A DNA stretch of 15,654 nt, from the NCBI GenBank assembly GCA_016928935.1, contig JAFGJU010000038.1:1-15654 (forward strand), written 5' to 3'. Under the pieces are notes generated by a model, which saw only the letters and a list, made by a program, of their open reading frames with translations, made no database searches and was not told where the DNA came from. Below, one piece after another: positions 1 to 6,714 of this stretch. A program made the position numbers and the translations under genes. Within the stretch, counting starts at the first letter, position 1, and the number at the start of each line of letters is the position of its first letter. This DNA is from Candidatus Eiseniibacteriota bacterium. GTDB taxonomy: Bacteria; Eisenbacteria; RBG-16-71-46; JAFGJU01.

Positions 1-251
1 AAAAGGGAAAACATCGACACAGGACTCCGTGCACGTCGGTTCGGGAGGGTCACCCGCTGCCCAAAGCTAGTTTAGGAGTGTTGGTTTGTCAAGATTTTTT
101 GCCCCTGCACGTTGTGGACGAGAAAGAGTTGGCCGGGCCGGCCAGAAGTCGTGCCGTGGGCGTTTGAGAAGGAGGAGAGGCCGCTCGACCGGCTTGGCGC
201 CGCGCAGAGAGCCCGCAGAGCGCTACCTATTGCCTTGAAGCGAGATACAGC

Positions 252-280
252 TTGACAGTGCGAGCCCCGTTCAATAGCAT
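252..280 (+). promoter_or_regulatory. Candidate sigma-70 promoter
   Basis: A perfect TTGACA (252-257) is followed after 17 nt by TAGCAT (275-280), which matches four of six bases of the -10 consensus. It points toward the gene at 567 but would give a leader of about 280 nt. A single site of this quality can occur by chance, so confidence is low. Confidence 0.3.
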
Positions 281-473
281 GGCCCCGGCAGTGGTTCAGG
301 CCCTCCGCCTCAGAGGCTCCTTCTTCGCGCCCGCACATTCCGACGCAAACGGGCAGGAGCTCGAGTTGTCGTCGAGGGGGCAGGCAGGGTACAGCCGGTT
401 CGCCAAGCGGCAATAGACGGAGGCCTGTTTCCTGGCCTTGAACCTGATTCTAGCGCACGTCCTGATCTTCACG

Positions 474-520
474 GCTCCCTCCCGGAGTGAAGACTCTCCC
501 GAAGCCACTCGGGCGGGAGC
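474..520 (+). promoter_or_regulatory. Possible three-way-junction RNA in leader
   Basis: An outer stem GCTCCC (474-479) with GGGAGC (515-520) encloses two small hairpins. One is GGAGT-gaag-ACTC at about 484-496. The other is CCCGA-agccac-TCGGG at 498-513. The whole lies about 30 nt before the AAGGAG ribosome-binding site of the gene at 567, so it would sit in that gene's leader. It matches no riboswitch class I can recall. The pairings are seen by eye; a folding-energy and covariation test would be needed to treat it as a real RNA element. Confidence 0.3.
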
Positions 521-566
521 AAGTAACATGCCACGGTCAAGTTGGCAGGGAAGGAGACCGATCGCG

Positions 567-983
567 ATGCCCAGTCAGAAGCTCATCCGTTGCGAGGTTT
601 CCAGGCAGGGACTGCCCGGCGCCACGACGGTTCGCTACGTTCCCATGGAGATATACGGCTTGTGGGAGTACCTCATGACCGCTAAGCACAGCTTCAACGT
701 GGCCCGACCGCAGGCCTCTCTCTGGATAGACGTGGATGAGTCCCCGGAGCTGGCCTACTCGGAGGAGCAGTACGAGAAGGTCACAGAACTCACGCTGTTC
801 ATCTTCTCGGAGAGAGACGGCATGTTCGGGAAGGTGAGCCGGTACTTTCCCGAGCAGAGTTACGACCAGGTGAAGGAAATCTTCCTGAAGCACTATCTGA
901 GCGCGGACAGCGAGCCCGGCCTCAGACCTCAGATGAAAGAGAGGCCGGGCATATGGATAAAGAGAAACGGGAAGTGCTCCTGA
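567..983 (+). CDS. Hypothetical soluble protein, 138 aa
   Basis: I do not recognise this protein. The ATG at 567 is chosen because AAGGAG (551-556) lies 10 nt upstream. The frame is open further upstream (to 438), but that part reads as low-quality sequence without a start signal. The product is 138 residues, mixed in charge and rather rich in aromatic residues (IYGLWEYL, LFIFSERDGMF, SRYFPEQSYDQVKEIFLKHYL). It has no signal peptide, membrane helix or known catalytic motif, which suggests a small folded cytoplasmic protein. It stands alone: more than 550 nt of non-coding DNA precedes it, and a hairpin overlaps its stop codon. The next gene, the MglA-like GTPase, has its own sigma-54 promoter. 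Its neighbourhood hints at signalling or motility, but no function can be assigned. Confidence 0.7.
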   Translation: MPSQKLIRCEVSRQGLPGATTVRYVPMEIYGLWEYLMTAKHSFNVARPQASLWIDVDESPELAYSEEQYEKVTELTLFIFSERDGMFGKVSRYFPEQSYDQVKEIFLKHYLSADSEPGLRPQMKERPGIWIKRNGKCS

Positions 984-1008
984 CGGTGGCACGCCGTACA
1001 CCAGGAGC
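976..1008 (+). terminator. Hairpin over stop codon, possible terminator
   Basis: GCTCCTG (976-982) pairs with CAGGAGC (1002-1008), and GTG (986-988) continues the stem with CAC (999-1001) after a three-base bulge. The stem spans the TGA stop at 981-983. There is no following T-run, so this would be a poor intrinsic terminator. It could instead protect the 3' end or be fortuitous. Confidence 0.3.
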
Positions 1009-1074
1009 GGGTCCATCCGGGGGCGCTCGCAGCGCTTCCGGCTTGTGCGCGATACCTACTGCTTTGTGCAAGGC

Positions 1075-1093
1075 CGATTGCATTCTGCAATCG
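1075..1093 (+). promoter_or_regulatory. 19-bp dyad, probable enhancer-binding site
   Basis: CGATTGCA-TTC-TGCAATCG is a perfect 8-bp inverted repeat around a 3-bp spacer. Its centre lies about 120 bp upstream of the -24 element of the sigma-54 promoter at 1204, the usual place for an NtrC-type activator site. No second copy was noticed in the window. Dyad and spacing are seen directly; the binding protein is inferred, with the NtrC-type regulator at 8170 as the local candidate. Confidence 0.55.
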
Positions 1094-1203
1094 CCGGTCC
1101 TCAGTTCGCACTGACGCACTGCCTCCCCGTTTGCCGCCTCAATGTAATCACATCCGAATCAATCAGTTAACTCGTCTCTTTCTCCCCACTGTCCGGACTT
1201 TGG

Positions 1204-1219
1204 TGGCACGAAAACTGCT
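1204..1219 (+). promoter_or_regulatory. Sigma-54 (-24/-12) promoter of mglA-like gene
   Basis: TGGCACG-AAAA-CTGCT differs from the consensus TGGCACG-N4-TTGCT by one base. The invariant GG (1205-1206) and GC (1217-1218) have the required 10-bp gap. Transcription would start near 1230, leaving a leader of about 208 nt before the ATG at 1438. The upstream dyad at 1075-1093 supports activator-dependent use. Confidence 0.8.
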
Positions 1220-1237
1220 ACCTTGCGGAGCGGCATT

Positions 1238-1336
1238 GCTCGTTTGCGAGCGCTTCGAGTCCGAGGCACTTACTCGAACCCCCGGCTCCGGCCGCTGAAA
1301 GTCAGGCCTGCGGCCCAGTGAGACCAGAACAGGCCT
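1238..1336 (+). promoter_or_regulatory. Foldable 5' leader of mglA-like gene
   Basis: Three successive inverted repeats lie in the leader: GCTCG-tttg-CGAGC (1238-1251), TTCGAGT (1254-1260) with ACTCGAA (1272-1278), and AGGCCTG (1304-1310) with CAGGCCT (1330-1336). They lie between the predicted sigma-54 start and the ribosome-binding site at 1424-1430. No known riboswitch is recognised. Hairpins of this size are not rare in GC-rich DNA, so a regulatory role is only a suggestion. Confidence 0.4.
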
Positions 1337-1437
1337 GGCGGTCGAGACTGAGTTATGGCCCGAGCGGAAGAGGGGCTCTGCCCAAGTTCCTCTTGCACGA
1401 CTCAAGGCGGCCGGAGCAGGACCAAAGGAGAACAAAG

Positions 1438-3051
1438 ATGGTGGTGATAAGCTACGCAGGAAGGGAAGCGAACGCCAAGATCGTCTACTACGGTCCGGGG
1501 CTTGGGGGAAAGACCAGCAACCTGGAGTTCATCTACGACAGCGTTCCTTCATCCAGCCGCGGGAAGATGGTCTCGATGAAGACCCAGACCGACAGGACGC
1601 TGTTCTTCGACTTCCTCCCGTTGGACCTGGGCGAGCTGGGGGGCTTCAGGACCAGGTTTCTGCTGTACACTGTGCCCGGCCAGGTCTTCTACAACGCGAC
1701 CAGAAAGCTCGTGCTGAGGGGCGCGGACGCGATCGCGTTCATCGCTGACTCCCAGGTCGGGAAGATGGACGAGAACAAGGAGAGCCTGGCGAACCTTGAG
1801 GAAAACCTGGCGGAGTACGACCTCTCACTGGACAGCATCCCGTGGGTCATCCAGTACAACAAGAGGGACTTGCCCGAAGTCTATTCGATAGAGGAACTCA
1901 ACAGAGAGTTGAATGCCAGAAACGTGCCCTATTTCGAGGGCATTGCCACGGAGGGTGTAGGCGTGTTTGAGACGTTCAGAGGACTCTCGAAGCTTCTGCT
2001 CGAGAAGCTCTCGGAGGAGATCGGCCAGCGCCTTGTCATGGCCAAGGACGCCGGCACCAAGGCCGCGGACGAGCGCGCGAAAGCCGTTGAAAAGATCCTG
2101 TCGGGGCCGACAGAGCACGTCGAGATTCCCGGGGTCGGCAGGGTGGCGGAGCCCGCTGCTGTGGACCAAGCCGCCCCGATGGAGGAAGTCGCGCCGGAAC
2201 CGGGCCCGTCTGAACCGTTCGAGGGAGTCGAGGAGCTCGAGCCTCAGGTGACGGCGACCGACGAGAGCTTCGGCTATAGGCCGGAGACCCAGGCGCCCGT
2301 TGAGGACTTCGTTGAGGCTGCGCCCGTTGAGGAGGCGCCCTTGGAGATCGCGGCCGAGCCGGAGCGGGTGATTCTGGAGCGAAAGGACTTGGTAGCGGAG
2401 CCCGTGACCGCGTGGCCGACCCGGGCCGAAGAGGCAGGCATGGGCGGCGAGACGCCGGAGCCGAACGTGGACGACTCGGCGCAGCCCGCGCCGGAGGCGC
2501 CGGAAGTCGAGCTCCTGCGTGAACACGAGGCCGTGCCGGATTTCTTCACACGGTCTCTGCAGACCGCGAAGCTGGAGTTGGAGCGCGACACGGCGCACTT
2601 CGCGGAGACTCACGAATACGCCCTGGATGCGATTGAGCCCAAGGTCGAGGCAACTCGCGAAGTAGAGTCCCGACCCGTGGAACAGGTTGCGAGACGGAAG
2701 CCCACGCCGGAGCCCGTGCCGACCCGCCCGGTGACGCCGCCGGCGACGTGGGCAGAGTCAACATCAGACGAGGAGCCTTCCTTCCTGAACATAATCCGGA
2801 GAAACAACGTCGGCGTGTTCGAGAAGACCGGCACTCGCTCGGCGGCCGCGCCGGGCCCTGCGCCCGCCCCCGTGAGCGAACCGGCTGTCGAGAAAAGGAA
2901 CATCGAGAGCAGCATAGAGATACCGCTGCCGCTCAAGCAGGGCGAGAGGATGGAGGAGGTCACGCTGACCATCAAGATCAGGCTGAAGCCGGTCCCACAG
3001 GCCTCAGGCGCGACCGAACGAGAGTTTATTCTGGACGGCATCTCGCGGTAA
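1438..3051 (+). CDS. mglA: MglA-like small GTPase with long disordered tail
   Basis: This is a Ras-like GTPase of the MglA family, the polarity switch that in myxobacteria directs gliding and type IV pili. The ATG at 1438 follows AAAGGAG (1424-1430) and gives the family's usual N-terminus. The P-loop is GPGLGGKT (19-26), and the MglA-specific TVPGQ (78-82) replaces the Ras DxxGQ. NKRD (141-144) gives guanine specificity. The GTPase part ends near residue 200, the normal family length, but the protein runs to 537 residues. Residues ~210-486 are rich in Glu, Pro and Ala and look disordered. The last ~50 residues (487-537) contain alternating hydrophobic residues (IPLPLKQGERMEEVTLTIKI) that look like beta strands, perhaps a docking segment. 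It is monocistronic, behind a sigma-54 promoter and before a strong terminator. No MglB/Roadblock GAP gene lies beside it. The family call is firm; the tail's role is unknown. Confidence 0.92.
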   Translation: MVVISYAGREANAKIVYYGPGLGGKTSNLEFIYDSVPSSSRGKMVSMKTQTDRTLFFDFLPLDLGELGGFRTRFLLYTVPGQVFYNATRKLVLRGADAIAFIADSQVGKMDENKESLANLEENLAEYDLSLDSIPWVIQYNKRDLPEVYSIEELNRELNARNVPYFEGIATEGVGVFETFRGLSKLLLEKLSEEIGQRLVMAKDAGTKAADERAKAVEKILSGPTEHVEIPGVGRVAEPAAVDQAAPMEEVAPEPGPSEPFEGVEELEPQVTATDESFGYRPETQAPVEDFVEAAPVEEAPLEIAAEPERVILERKDLVAEPVTAWPTRAEEAGMGGETPEPNVDDSAQPAPEAPEVELLREHEAVPDFFTRSLQTAKLELERDTAHFAETHEYALDAIEPKVEATREVESRPVEQVARRKPTPEPVPTRPVTPPATWAESTSDEEPSFLNIIRRNNVGVFEKTGTRSAAAPGPAPAPVSEPAVEKRNIESSIEIPLPLKQGERMEEVTLTIKIRLKPVPQASGATEREFILDGISR

Positions 3052-3119
3052 TCCCGGAACCCGCGTCGCCGGACACAATTAAGAACACACAGCGCCGACC
3101 CGAAGCTCCAGCGCTGCCG

Positions 3120-3158
3120 CTGCCGGTCGAGGAGACTCGACCGGCAGTCCGTTTTCTC
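3120..3158 (+). terminator. Strong intrinsic terminator after mglA-like gene
   Basis: CTGCCGGTCGAG (3120-3131) and CTCGACCGGCAG (3136-3147) form a perfect 12-bp stem with a GAGA tetraloop, followed by a T-rich tract (3152-3155 and beyond). It lies 69 nt after the GTPase stop and runs directly into the next promoter. Confidence 0.88.
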
Positions 3159-3187
3159 TTGACTATGCCACTCCGGTCGTCTATACA
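3159..3187 (+). promoter_or_regulatory. Sigma-70 promoter of 3206-6580 operon
   Basis: TTGACT (3159-3164), a 17-bp spacer and TATACA (3182-3187) form a near-consensus promoter. It would start about 12 nt before the GTG at 3206, so the AGGAGG ribosome-binding site (3195-3200) lies at the very 5' end of the message. It suggests housekeeping expression, unlike the sigma-54 and sigma-28 promoters elsewhere in the window. Confidence 0.72.
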
Positions 3188-3205
3188 ACCTAGCAGGAGG
3201 CGATA

Positions 3206-3703
3206 GTGAACTTGTCGAGAACAACGTCACCCTCAGGCCCCGGCCGTGCGTTGTGGTGTGCCCGCACCGGGGTGGTGGCGGCCTGGTTTGTGCTGGCCTT
3301 TCTCGCGGCCGCCGCGGAAGCCGACGTCGAGCTGTGGCCCAGCGGGGGCAGCGGTCTGGGCAGTTTTCTTCCGACTTCGGGCAGGGCCTCCCTGCTGGAC
3401 CCTTCCAAGCTGGGCATATCTCACCAGATGGTGTTCTCGTACAGCTCGGGGAGCGCGGGAAGAGACAACGTCGGGGGGTTGTGGCTGACCAACTTCAGCT
3501 ACAAGCTCTCGACTCCTCTCACAGTTGACCTCTCCGTCGGCGCCTCGCTGTCGAAGACCAGTGGCCGCGAGCCGGACGCGCAGAGCCTTTTCCTGAACGG
3601 TTTCTCTCTGCGCTACAGGCCGAACGAGAATCTCTATTTGCATTTCATGTACAACGGGGTGCCAAACAACTGGTTTCTCAGCCCGGAGAGACTGGCACGC
3701 TAG
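3206..3703 (+). CDS. Small exported barrel-like protein, 165 aa
   Basis: This is probably an outer-membrane or periplasmic beta protein of unknown function. The GTG start at 3206 has AGGAGG (3195-3200) 5 nt upstream. A basic N-terminus is followed by a hydrophobic stretch (VVAAWFVLAFLAAAAEA, about residues 23-40), which reads as a signal peptide cleaved near AEA-D. The mature part has alternating strands typical of small barrels (HQMVFSYSSG, GLWLTNFSYKL, LTVDLSVGASLSK, SLRYRPNENLYLHFMYN) and a segment LLDPSKLGISHQ. I recall such a segment from uncharacterised outer-membrane proteins of FCB-type candidate phyla; that resemblance is memory, not a search. It does not end in a C-terminal Phe, so it may not be a conventional barrel. 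It is first in an operon with a TPR protein, UbiA and UppP, suggesting envelope biogenesis. Confidence 0.75.
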   Translation: MNLSRTTSPSGPGRALWCARTGVVAAWFVLAFLAAAAEADVELWPSGGSGLGSFLPTSGRASLLDPSKLGISHQMVFSYSSGSAGRDNVGGLWLTNFSYKLSTPLTVDLSVGASLSKTSGREPDAQSLFLNGFSLRYRPNENLYLHFMYNGVPNNWFLSPERLAR

Positions 3704-3708
3704 AAGCG
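3693..3708 (+). promoter_or_regulatory. Weak sigma-54-like site before TPR gene
   Basis: TGGCACG-CTAG-AAGCG spans the stop codon of the preceding gene. The -24 half is perfect and the GC of the -12 half is correctly spaced, but AAGC replaces TTGC. Transcription would start near 3719, only about 8 nt before the TPR gene's ATG, too short a leader for a normal ribosome-binding site. It may be fortuitous. Confidence 0.25.
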
Positions 3709-3726
3709 GGGTTTGGCCGTTCGGAT

Positions 3727-4821
3727 ATGCTCAGATTCCCAAGATTCTCCTCCAAAGATGGAGTCCAGAGACTCCGCAAGTCCTACAAGGACAACCCGGA
3801 CGACACCCAGAACGCTCTGGACCTGGCCAGAGCCCTTGAGGCCAACAAGGAATACGATGAAGCCGTTCCGATCCTCCAGCACCTGATCGAGACGGGCAGC
3901 GCTGACGAGGGGACGTACTTGCTGGCGGCGGCCTGCCTGAGGGGCAATTCCAACCCGGAGGCTGCGTTGAGCGTGCTCAGGCAGGCGGAGGAAAAGTTCC
4001 CCTCCTCCGTGGCGGTCAAGTACAGCACGGGTCAGGTCCTTGGGGCCATGGAGAGGTACGACGAAGCGTTGGCGGCGCAGCAGGAGGCAGTCAGGTTGGA
4101 CGAGGGCAGCGCCGAGGCGCACTTCCGTCTGGGAGTGACGCACGCCAACATGGGCTCGCTGGAGGAGGCGTTGAACGAATACCAGTTGGCCATAAGCCTC
4201 GACCCGCTTCACGCGCGGGCCCACACGAACGTGGGCTTCGTGCTCGACCGGCTGGGTTATCACGAGGAAGCAATAGAGGCCTTCAAGAGAGCCATAGAGC
4301 TCGACCCTGAGAGCGCGGAAGGGCACTACAACCTCGGAGCCGTTTACGGCGACCAGGGGCTTTACAGCGAGGCCATAGCCGAGTTCAAGGCCGCCATTGA
4401 AATAGACCCCAACTCCGCCGAGGCCCACTTCAACCTGGGAGTGGCGTACCTGGACGGAGGCAGGCTGGACGACGCGCTGAACGCGTTCAAGAGGACGTTC
4501 CAGTTGAATCCTCGGAACCCGAGGGCGTCCTACTATCTGGGCCAGGTCTACCTGCGCAAGGGCATCTACGACCTGGCAATAGACAATTTCAAGCGCTGCG
4601 TCGTGTACGACCCCAGGGACGCCCGTGCCTACTACTTTCTGGGTCTCGCCTACAACAGGATAGACGAGGTGGACAAGGCCATAGACGCCTTCGAGACGGT
4701 CACAAGGCTGATGCCTGAGGACTGCAAGGCCTACTACTATCTGGGGATCGCCTACGACAAGAAGGGACTTCCCACAAAGGCCAGAGACGCTTACGCGACG
4801 GCCGACAGACTCCTCAAGTGA
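3727..4821 (+). CDS. Tetratricopeptide-repeat protein
   Basis: The 364-residue product is almost entirely tandem 34-residue TPR units, about nine or ten, from residue ~20 to the end. They show the repeat pattern (A/G)xxxLGxxYxxxGxxxxAIxxFxxAIxxxPxxAxA. Examples are HYNLGAVYGDQGLYSEAIAE, HFNLGVAYLDGGRLDDALNA and YYLGQVYLRKGIYDLAIDNF. TPR arrays are protein-binding scaffolds, so it probably organises an envelope or cytoplasmic complex. There is no signal peptide or membrane helix, which suggests a cytoplasmic location. The ATG at 3727 has only a weak purine-rich upstream sequence, so translation may be coupled to the preceding gene 23 nt upstream. Its stop overlaps the GTG of the UbiA gene by four bases (GTGA), which implies tight coupling with isoprenoid metabolism. 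The partner cannot be inferred from the repeats. Confidence 0.93.
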   Translation: MLRFPRFSSKDGVQRLRKSYKDNPDDTQNALDLARALEANKEYDEAVPILQHLIETGSADEGTYLLAAACLRGNSNPEAALSVLRQAEEKFPSSVAVKYSTGQVLGAMERYDEALAAQQEAVRLDEGSAEAHFRLGVTHANMGSLEEALNEYQLAISLDPLHARAHTNVGFVLDRLGYHEEAIEAFKRAIELDPESAEGHYNLGAVYGDQGLYSEAIAEFKAAIEIDPNSAEAHFNLGVAYLDGGRLDDALNAFKRTFQLNPRNPRASYYLGQVYLRKGIYDLAIDNFKRCVVYDPRDARAYYFLGLAYNRIDEVDKAIDAFETVTRLMPEDCKAYYYLGIAYDKKGLPTKARDAYATADRLLK

Positions 4822-5711
4822 GCGTTGATCCGGCGCACATGGGCTCATCCACTCACCTTCACGACGAGAGAAGCCCAGCCTCGCGGAAACTCCTCCAGTC
4901 CTTGCGAGTCCTACGCCTGTCCAACTCCTTTGCCGCCCTCGCGGCCACGATGATCGGGGGGTTCATCTGCGACTTCACGCGACTGAGCGCGTTCACCCTG
5001 GGAGGAGTCTCCGTGTTCTTCACGGCCGCGTTCGGATACGCAATAAACGACTACTACGACGTGGCCGCGGACAGAGTCACGAAGCCCTCACGCCCGATCC
5101 CGTCGGGCGCGCTCTCCAGAAGAACGGTCCTCGCAATCGCGCTCTTGTGCGCCGCTCTGGCTCTGGTCACCGCGGTTTTCCTGCCGCTCCTCCCGTCGCT
5201 GCTGGTCATGGTGGCGGTTCTCCTGGTGTGGTTCTACAGTCTTCGGGTCAAGCGCACGGGGGTCGCGGGCAACGTGCTCGTTGCGTTCCTGAGCGCATCG
5301 ACCCTGCTCTTCGGCGGGCTGTGCGCGGGCGACGCCAGGAAGGCCGTGTTCCCAACCTTGCTGGCCTTTCTGGCCAACCTGCCGAGAGAAATACTGAAGG
5401 ACGTTCAGGACCTCGAGGGCGACGTAATGATGGGAGGACAGACCCTTGCCCGTCTGTCGGGCCGTAGGGCGGCGGTACGCGTCGCGTCGGTCTTCATGCT
5501 CGTCCTTGTGGCGGCGAGCATTGCCCCGTACGCGTTGCGCGAGTACAATAGGGCATACCTCATAATCGTGCTTCTCATCGACGTGGTGGTTGCCCTGATG
5601 GCGTTCTCTCTCTGGTATTCCGCCTCCCAGCGTAAGGTCACCGTGTCCGTGAGACTGATGAAGTCAGCCATGTACCTTGGGCTTGTGGCAATACTGCTCG
5701 GGAGTCTGTAG
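4818..5711 (+). CDS. UbiA-family prenyltransferase (GGGP type)
   Basis: An integral-membrane prenyltransferase of the UbiA superfamily, which moves an isoprenoid chain from a diphosphate to an acceptor. The first Asp-rich motif is NDYYDVAAD (77-85), followed by RPIPSG (92-97). The second is KDVQDLEGD (194-202). The RPIPSG and DVQDLEGD forms resemble those of digeranylgeranylglyceryl-phosphate synthases more than quinone- or heme-type enzymes, so the acceptor may be a glycerol phosphate. That is inference, and the true substrate could be another polar acceptor. About eight or nine membrane helices fill residues ~35-297, a normal family length. The GTG start at 4818 overlaps the TPR stop; an ATG at 4839 is an alternative. 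UppP follows 8 nt downstream, so the operon handles polyprenyl lipids. Confidence 0.9.
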   Translation: MSVDPAHMGSSTHLHDERSPASRKLLQSLRVLRLSNSFAALAATMIGGFICDFTRLSAFTLGGVSVFFTAAFGYAINDYYDVAADRVTKPSRPIPSGALSRRTVLAIALLCAALALVTAVFLPLLPSLLVMVAVLLVWFYSLRVKRTGVAGNVLVAFLSASTLLFGGLCAGDARKAVFPTLLAFLANLPREILKDVQDLEGDVMMGGQTLARLSGRRAAVRVASVFMLVLVAASIAPYALREYNRAYLIIVLLIDVVVALMAFSLWYSASQRKVTVSVRLMKSAMYLGLVAILLGSL

Positions 5712-5719
5712 GAGGATAG

Positions 5720-6580
5720 TTGAGCTGGCAGAGCGCCGTCATTCTCGGAATGGTGCAGGGTCTGACTGAGCTTCTGCCGGTCAGCAGCAGCGGGCATCTG
5801 GTGCTGGCGGAGACTCTGCTGGGCCTCCGGCTGACGGACCTGTCTTTCGAGATAGCGGTGCACGTGGCGACCGCGGCCGCAGTCTGTTTCTACCTCAGGG
5901 CCGAGCTCGTTTCCATGCTCCGTGCGCTGGTGCCGTGGGGCGCCGCCTCCTCGAGTGAGCAAGGGGTGAGGGATAGAGGCCGCACTCTGCTGATAGCGGT
6001 CGTCGTCGGGACTCTTCCTGCCGTGGTGGTGGGACTCGTGGCCTACGATGCGGTCGAGAGAGTGTTTCACAGCGTCGGGCTGACCGTGGCCGCGCTGCCT
6101 TTGACCGGTGTCTTTCTTCTATCCACGAAGCTCGCGAGGGACAGGCGCCTCGGAGTGAGTCCTGTTCTCGCGCTTGTGGTCGGCCTTGCTCAGGCGGTGG
6201 CCATCATACCGGGAATCTCGCGTTCCGGCATGACCGTGGGCGCGGCGTTGCTCCTGGGAATGAAGAAGGACGACGCGGTCAAGTTCTCGTTTCTACTCTC
6301 CCTGCCAGCGATTCTGGGGGGGGCCGTGCTGAAGCTGGCCAAGGACGCCGGCGAATCAGCGGCGGCCGCCTCATCGGCCGGCGCAGTCGACCTCGCGTCG
6401 CCGACACCCGCTGCCGCCTCACACCTGAGCACGACGGCCCTTCTCGTGGGCTCGGCGGTCGCATTCGTGTTTGCCCTCATAGCGGCCAGGACCCTGCTCG
6501 GCGTCGTGAGAAGGGGAAAGCTCGAGTACTTCGGTTACTACTGCATCCTGGCCGGCGTCGCATTCCTAGTTTTCACTTAG
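5720..6580 (+). CDS. uppP: Undecaprenyl-diphosphatase UppP (BacA)
   Basis: Integral-membrane phosphatase that converts undecaprenyl diphosphate to the monophosphate, recycling the lipid carrier for peptidoglycan and other envelope polymers; extra copies give bacitracin resistance. Both family motifs are intact: QGLTELLPVSSSGH (13-26), with the catalytic Glu and His, and PGISRSG (164-170), followed by a helix ending in FSFLLSLPAILGG. The start is a rare TTG at 5720 with AGGAGG (5710-5715) 4 nt upstream. The protein is 286 residues, slightly longer than usual. The excess lies mainly in an Ala/Ser-rich loop (residues ~208-235) between the last helices. It is the last gene of the 3206 operon. Pairing with the UbiA enzyme places polyprenyl synthesis and recycling under one promoter. 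Confidence 0.97.
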   Translation: MSWQSAVILGMVQGLTELLPVSSSGHLVLAETLLGLRLTDLSFEIAVHVATAAAVCFYLRAELVSMLRALVPWGAASSSEQGVRDRGRTLLIAVVVGTLPAVVVGLVAYDAVERVFHSVGLTVAALPLTGVFLLSTKLARDRRLGVSPVLALVVGLAQAVAIIPGISRSGMTVGAALLLGMKKDDAVKFSFLLSLPAILGGAVLKLAKDAGESAAAASSAGAVDLASPTPAAASHLSTTALLVGSAVAFVFALIAARTLLGVVRRGKLEYFGYYCILAGVAFLVFT

Positions 6581-6665
6581 CGTTAAGCCGCTCTCTGCCG
6601 CCCATCGCGCCCCTCCCTCCGGTACATGCCCGTCCGCTGCCGCCGCCCGGAACGCAAGTTGAGGT

Positions 6666-6692
6666 TAAGGTTTTGTAACAGTCGGCCGATAC
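6666..6692 (+). promoter_or_regulatory. Sigma-28 (FliA) promoter of FlgM-like gene
   Basis: TAAGGTTT (6666-6673), 11 nt, then GCCGATAC (6685-6692). The E. coli FliA consensus is TAAAGTTT-N11-GCCGATAA, so 14 of 16 bases match with exact spacing. Transcription would begin near 6699, just at the AGGAGG (6700-6705) that serves the GTG at 6715. The gene behind it looks like an anti-sigma-28 factor and a fliA gene lies in the same window, so the assignment is well supported. Confidence 0.87.
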
Positions 6693-6714
6693 AAAGGTTA
6701 GGAGGCCGATTCAA

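Larger units (their letters stand above)
1..566. other. Long intergenic region, no convincing gene
   Basis: I see no supportable coding region here. The reading frames that exist have no recognisable domain and lack good ribosome-binding sites. On the minus strand a TTGACA at about 94-89, followed 17 nt later by TAGCTT, could be a promoter firing out of the left edge. An ATG at 14-12 (minus) might begin a gene that leaves the window, but only four codons are visible. On the plus strand there is one sigma-70-like site at 252-280 and a foldable stretch at 474-520, listed separately. The rest holds nothing I can assign. Confidence 0.5.

Noticed and set aside
390..450. tRNA-like GGTTCG with nearby stems
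   Set aside because: No complete cloverleaf, anticodon arm or acceptor stem could be built.
72..529. Minus-strand frames at 72-413 and 296-529
   Set aside because: Overlapping each other in different frames, Cys/Arg-rich, no domain and no start signals.
987..993. TGGCACG at 987 and again at 11483
   Set aside because: Neither has GC at the -12 position, so they are not sigma-54 promoters.
1318..1437. In-frame N-terminal extension of the MglA-like protein from GTG 1318
   Set aside because: The family begins at the ATG 1438 position, which has an excellent ribosome-binding site; the extension is low-complexity leader sequence.
3700..4848. Long minus-strand reading frame (382 codons) opposite the TPR gene
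   Set aside because: It mirrors the codon bias of the clear TPR gene, has no domain and lacks a ribosome-binding site.
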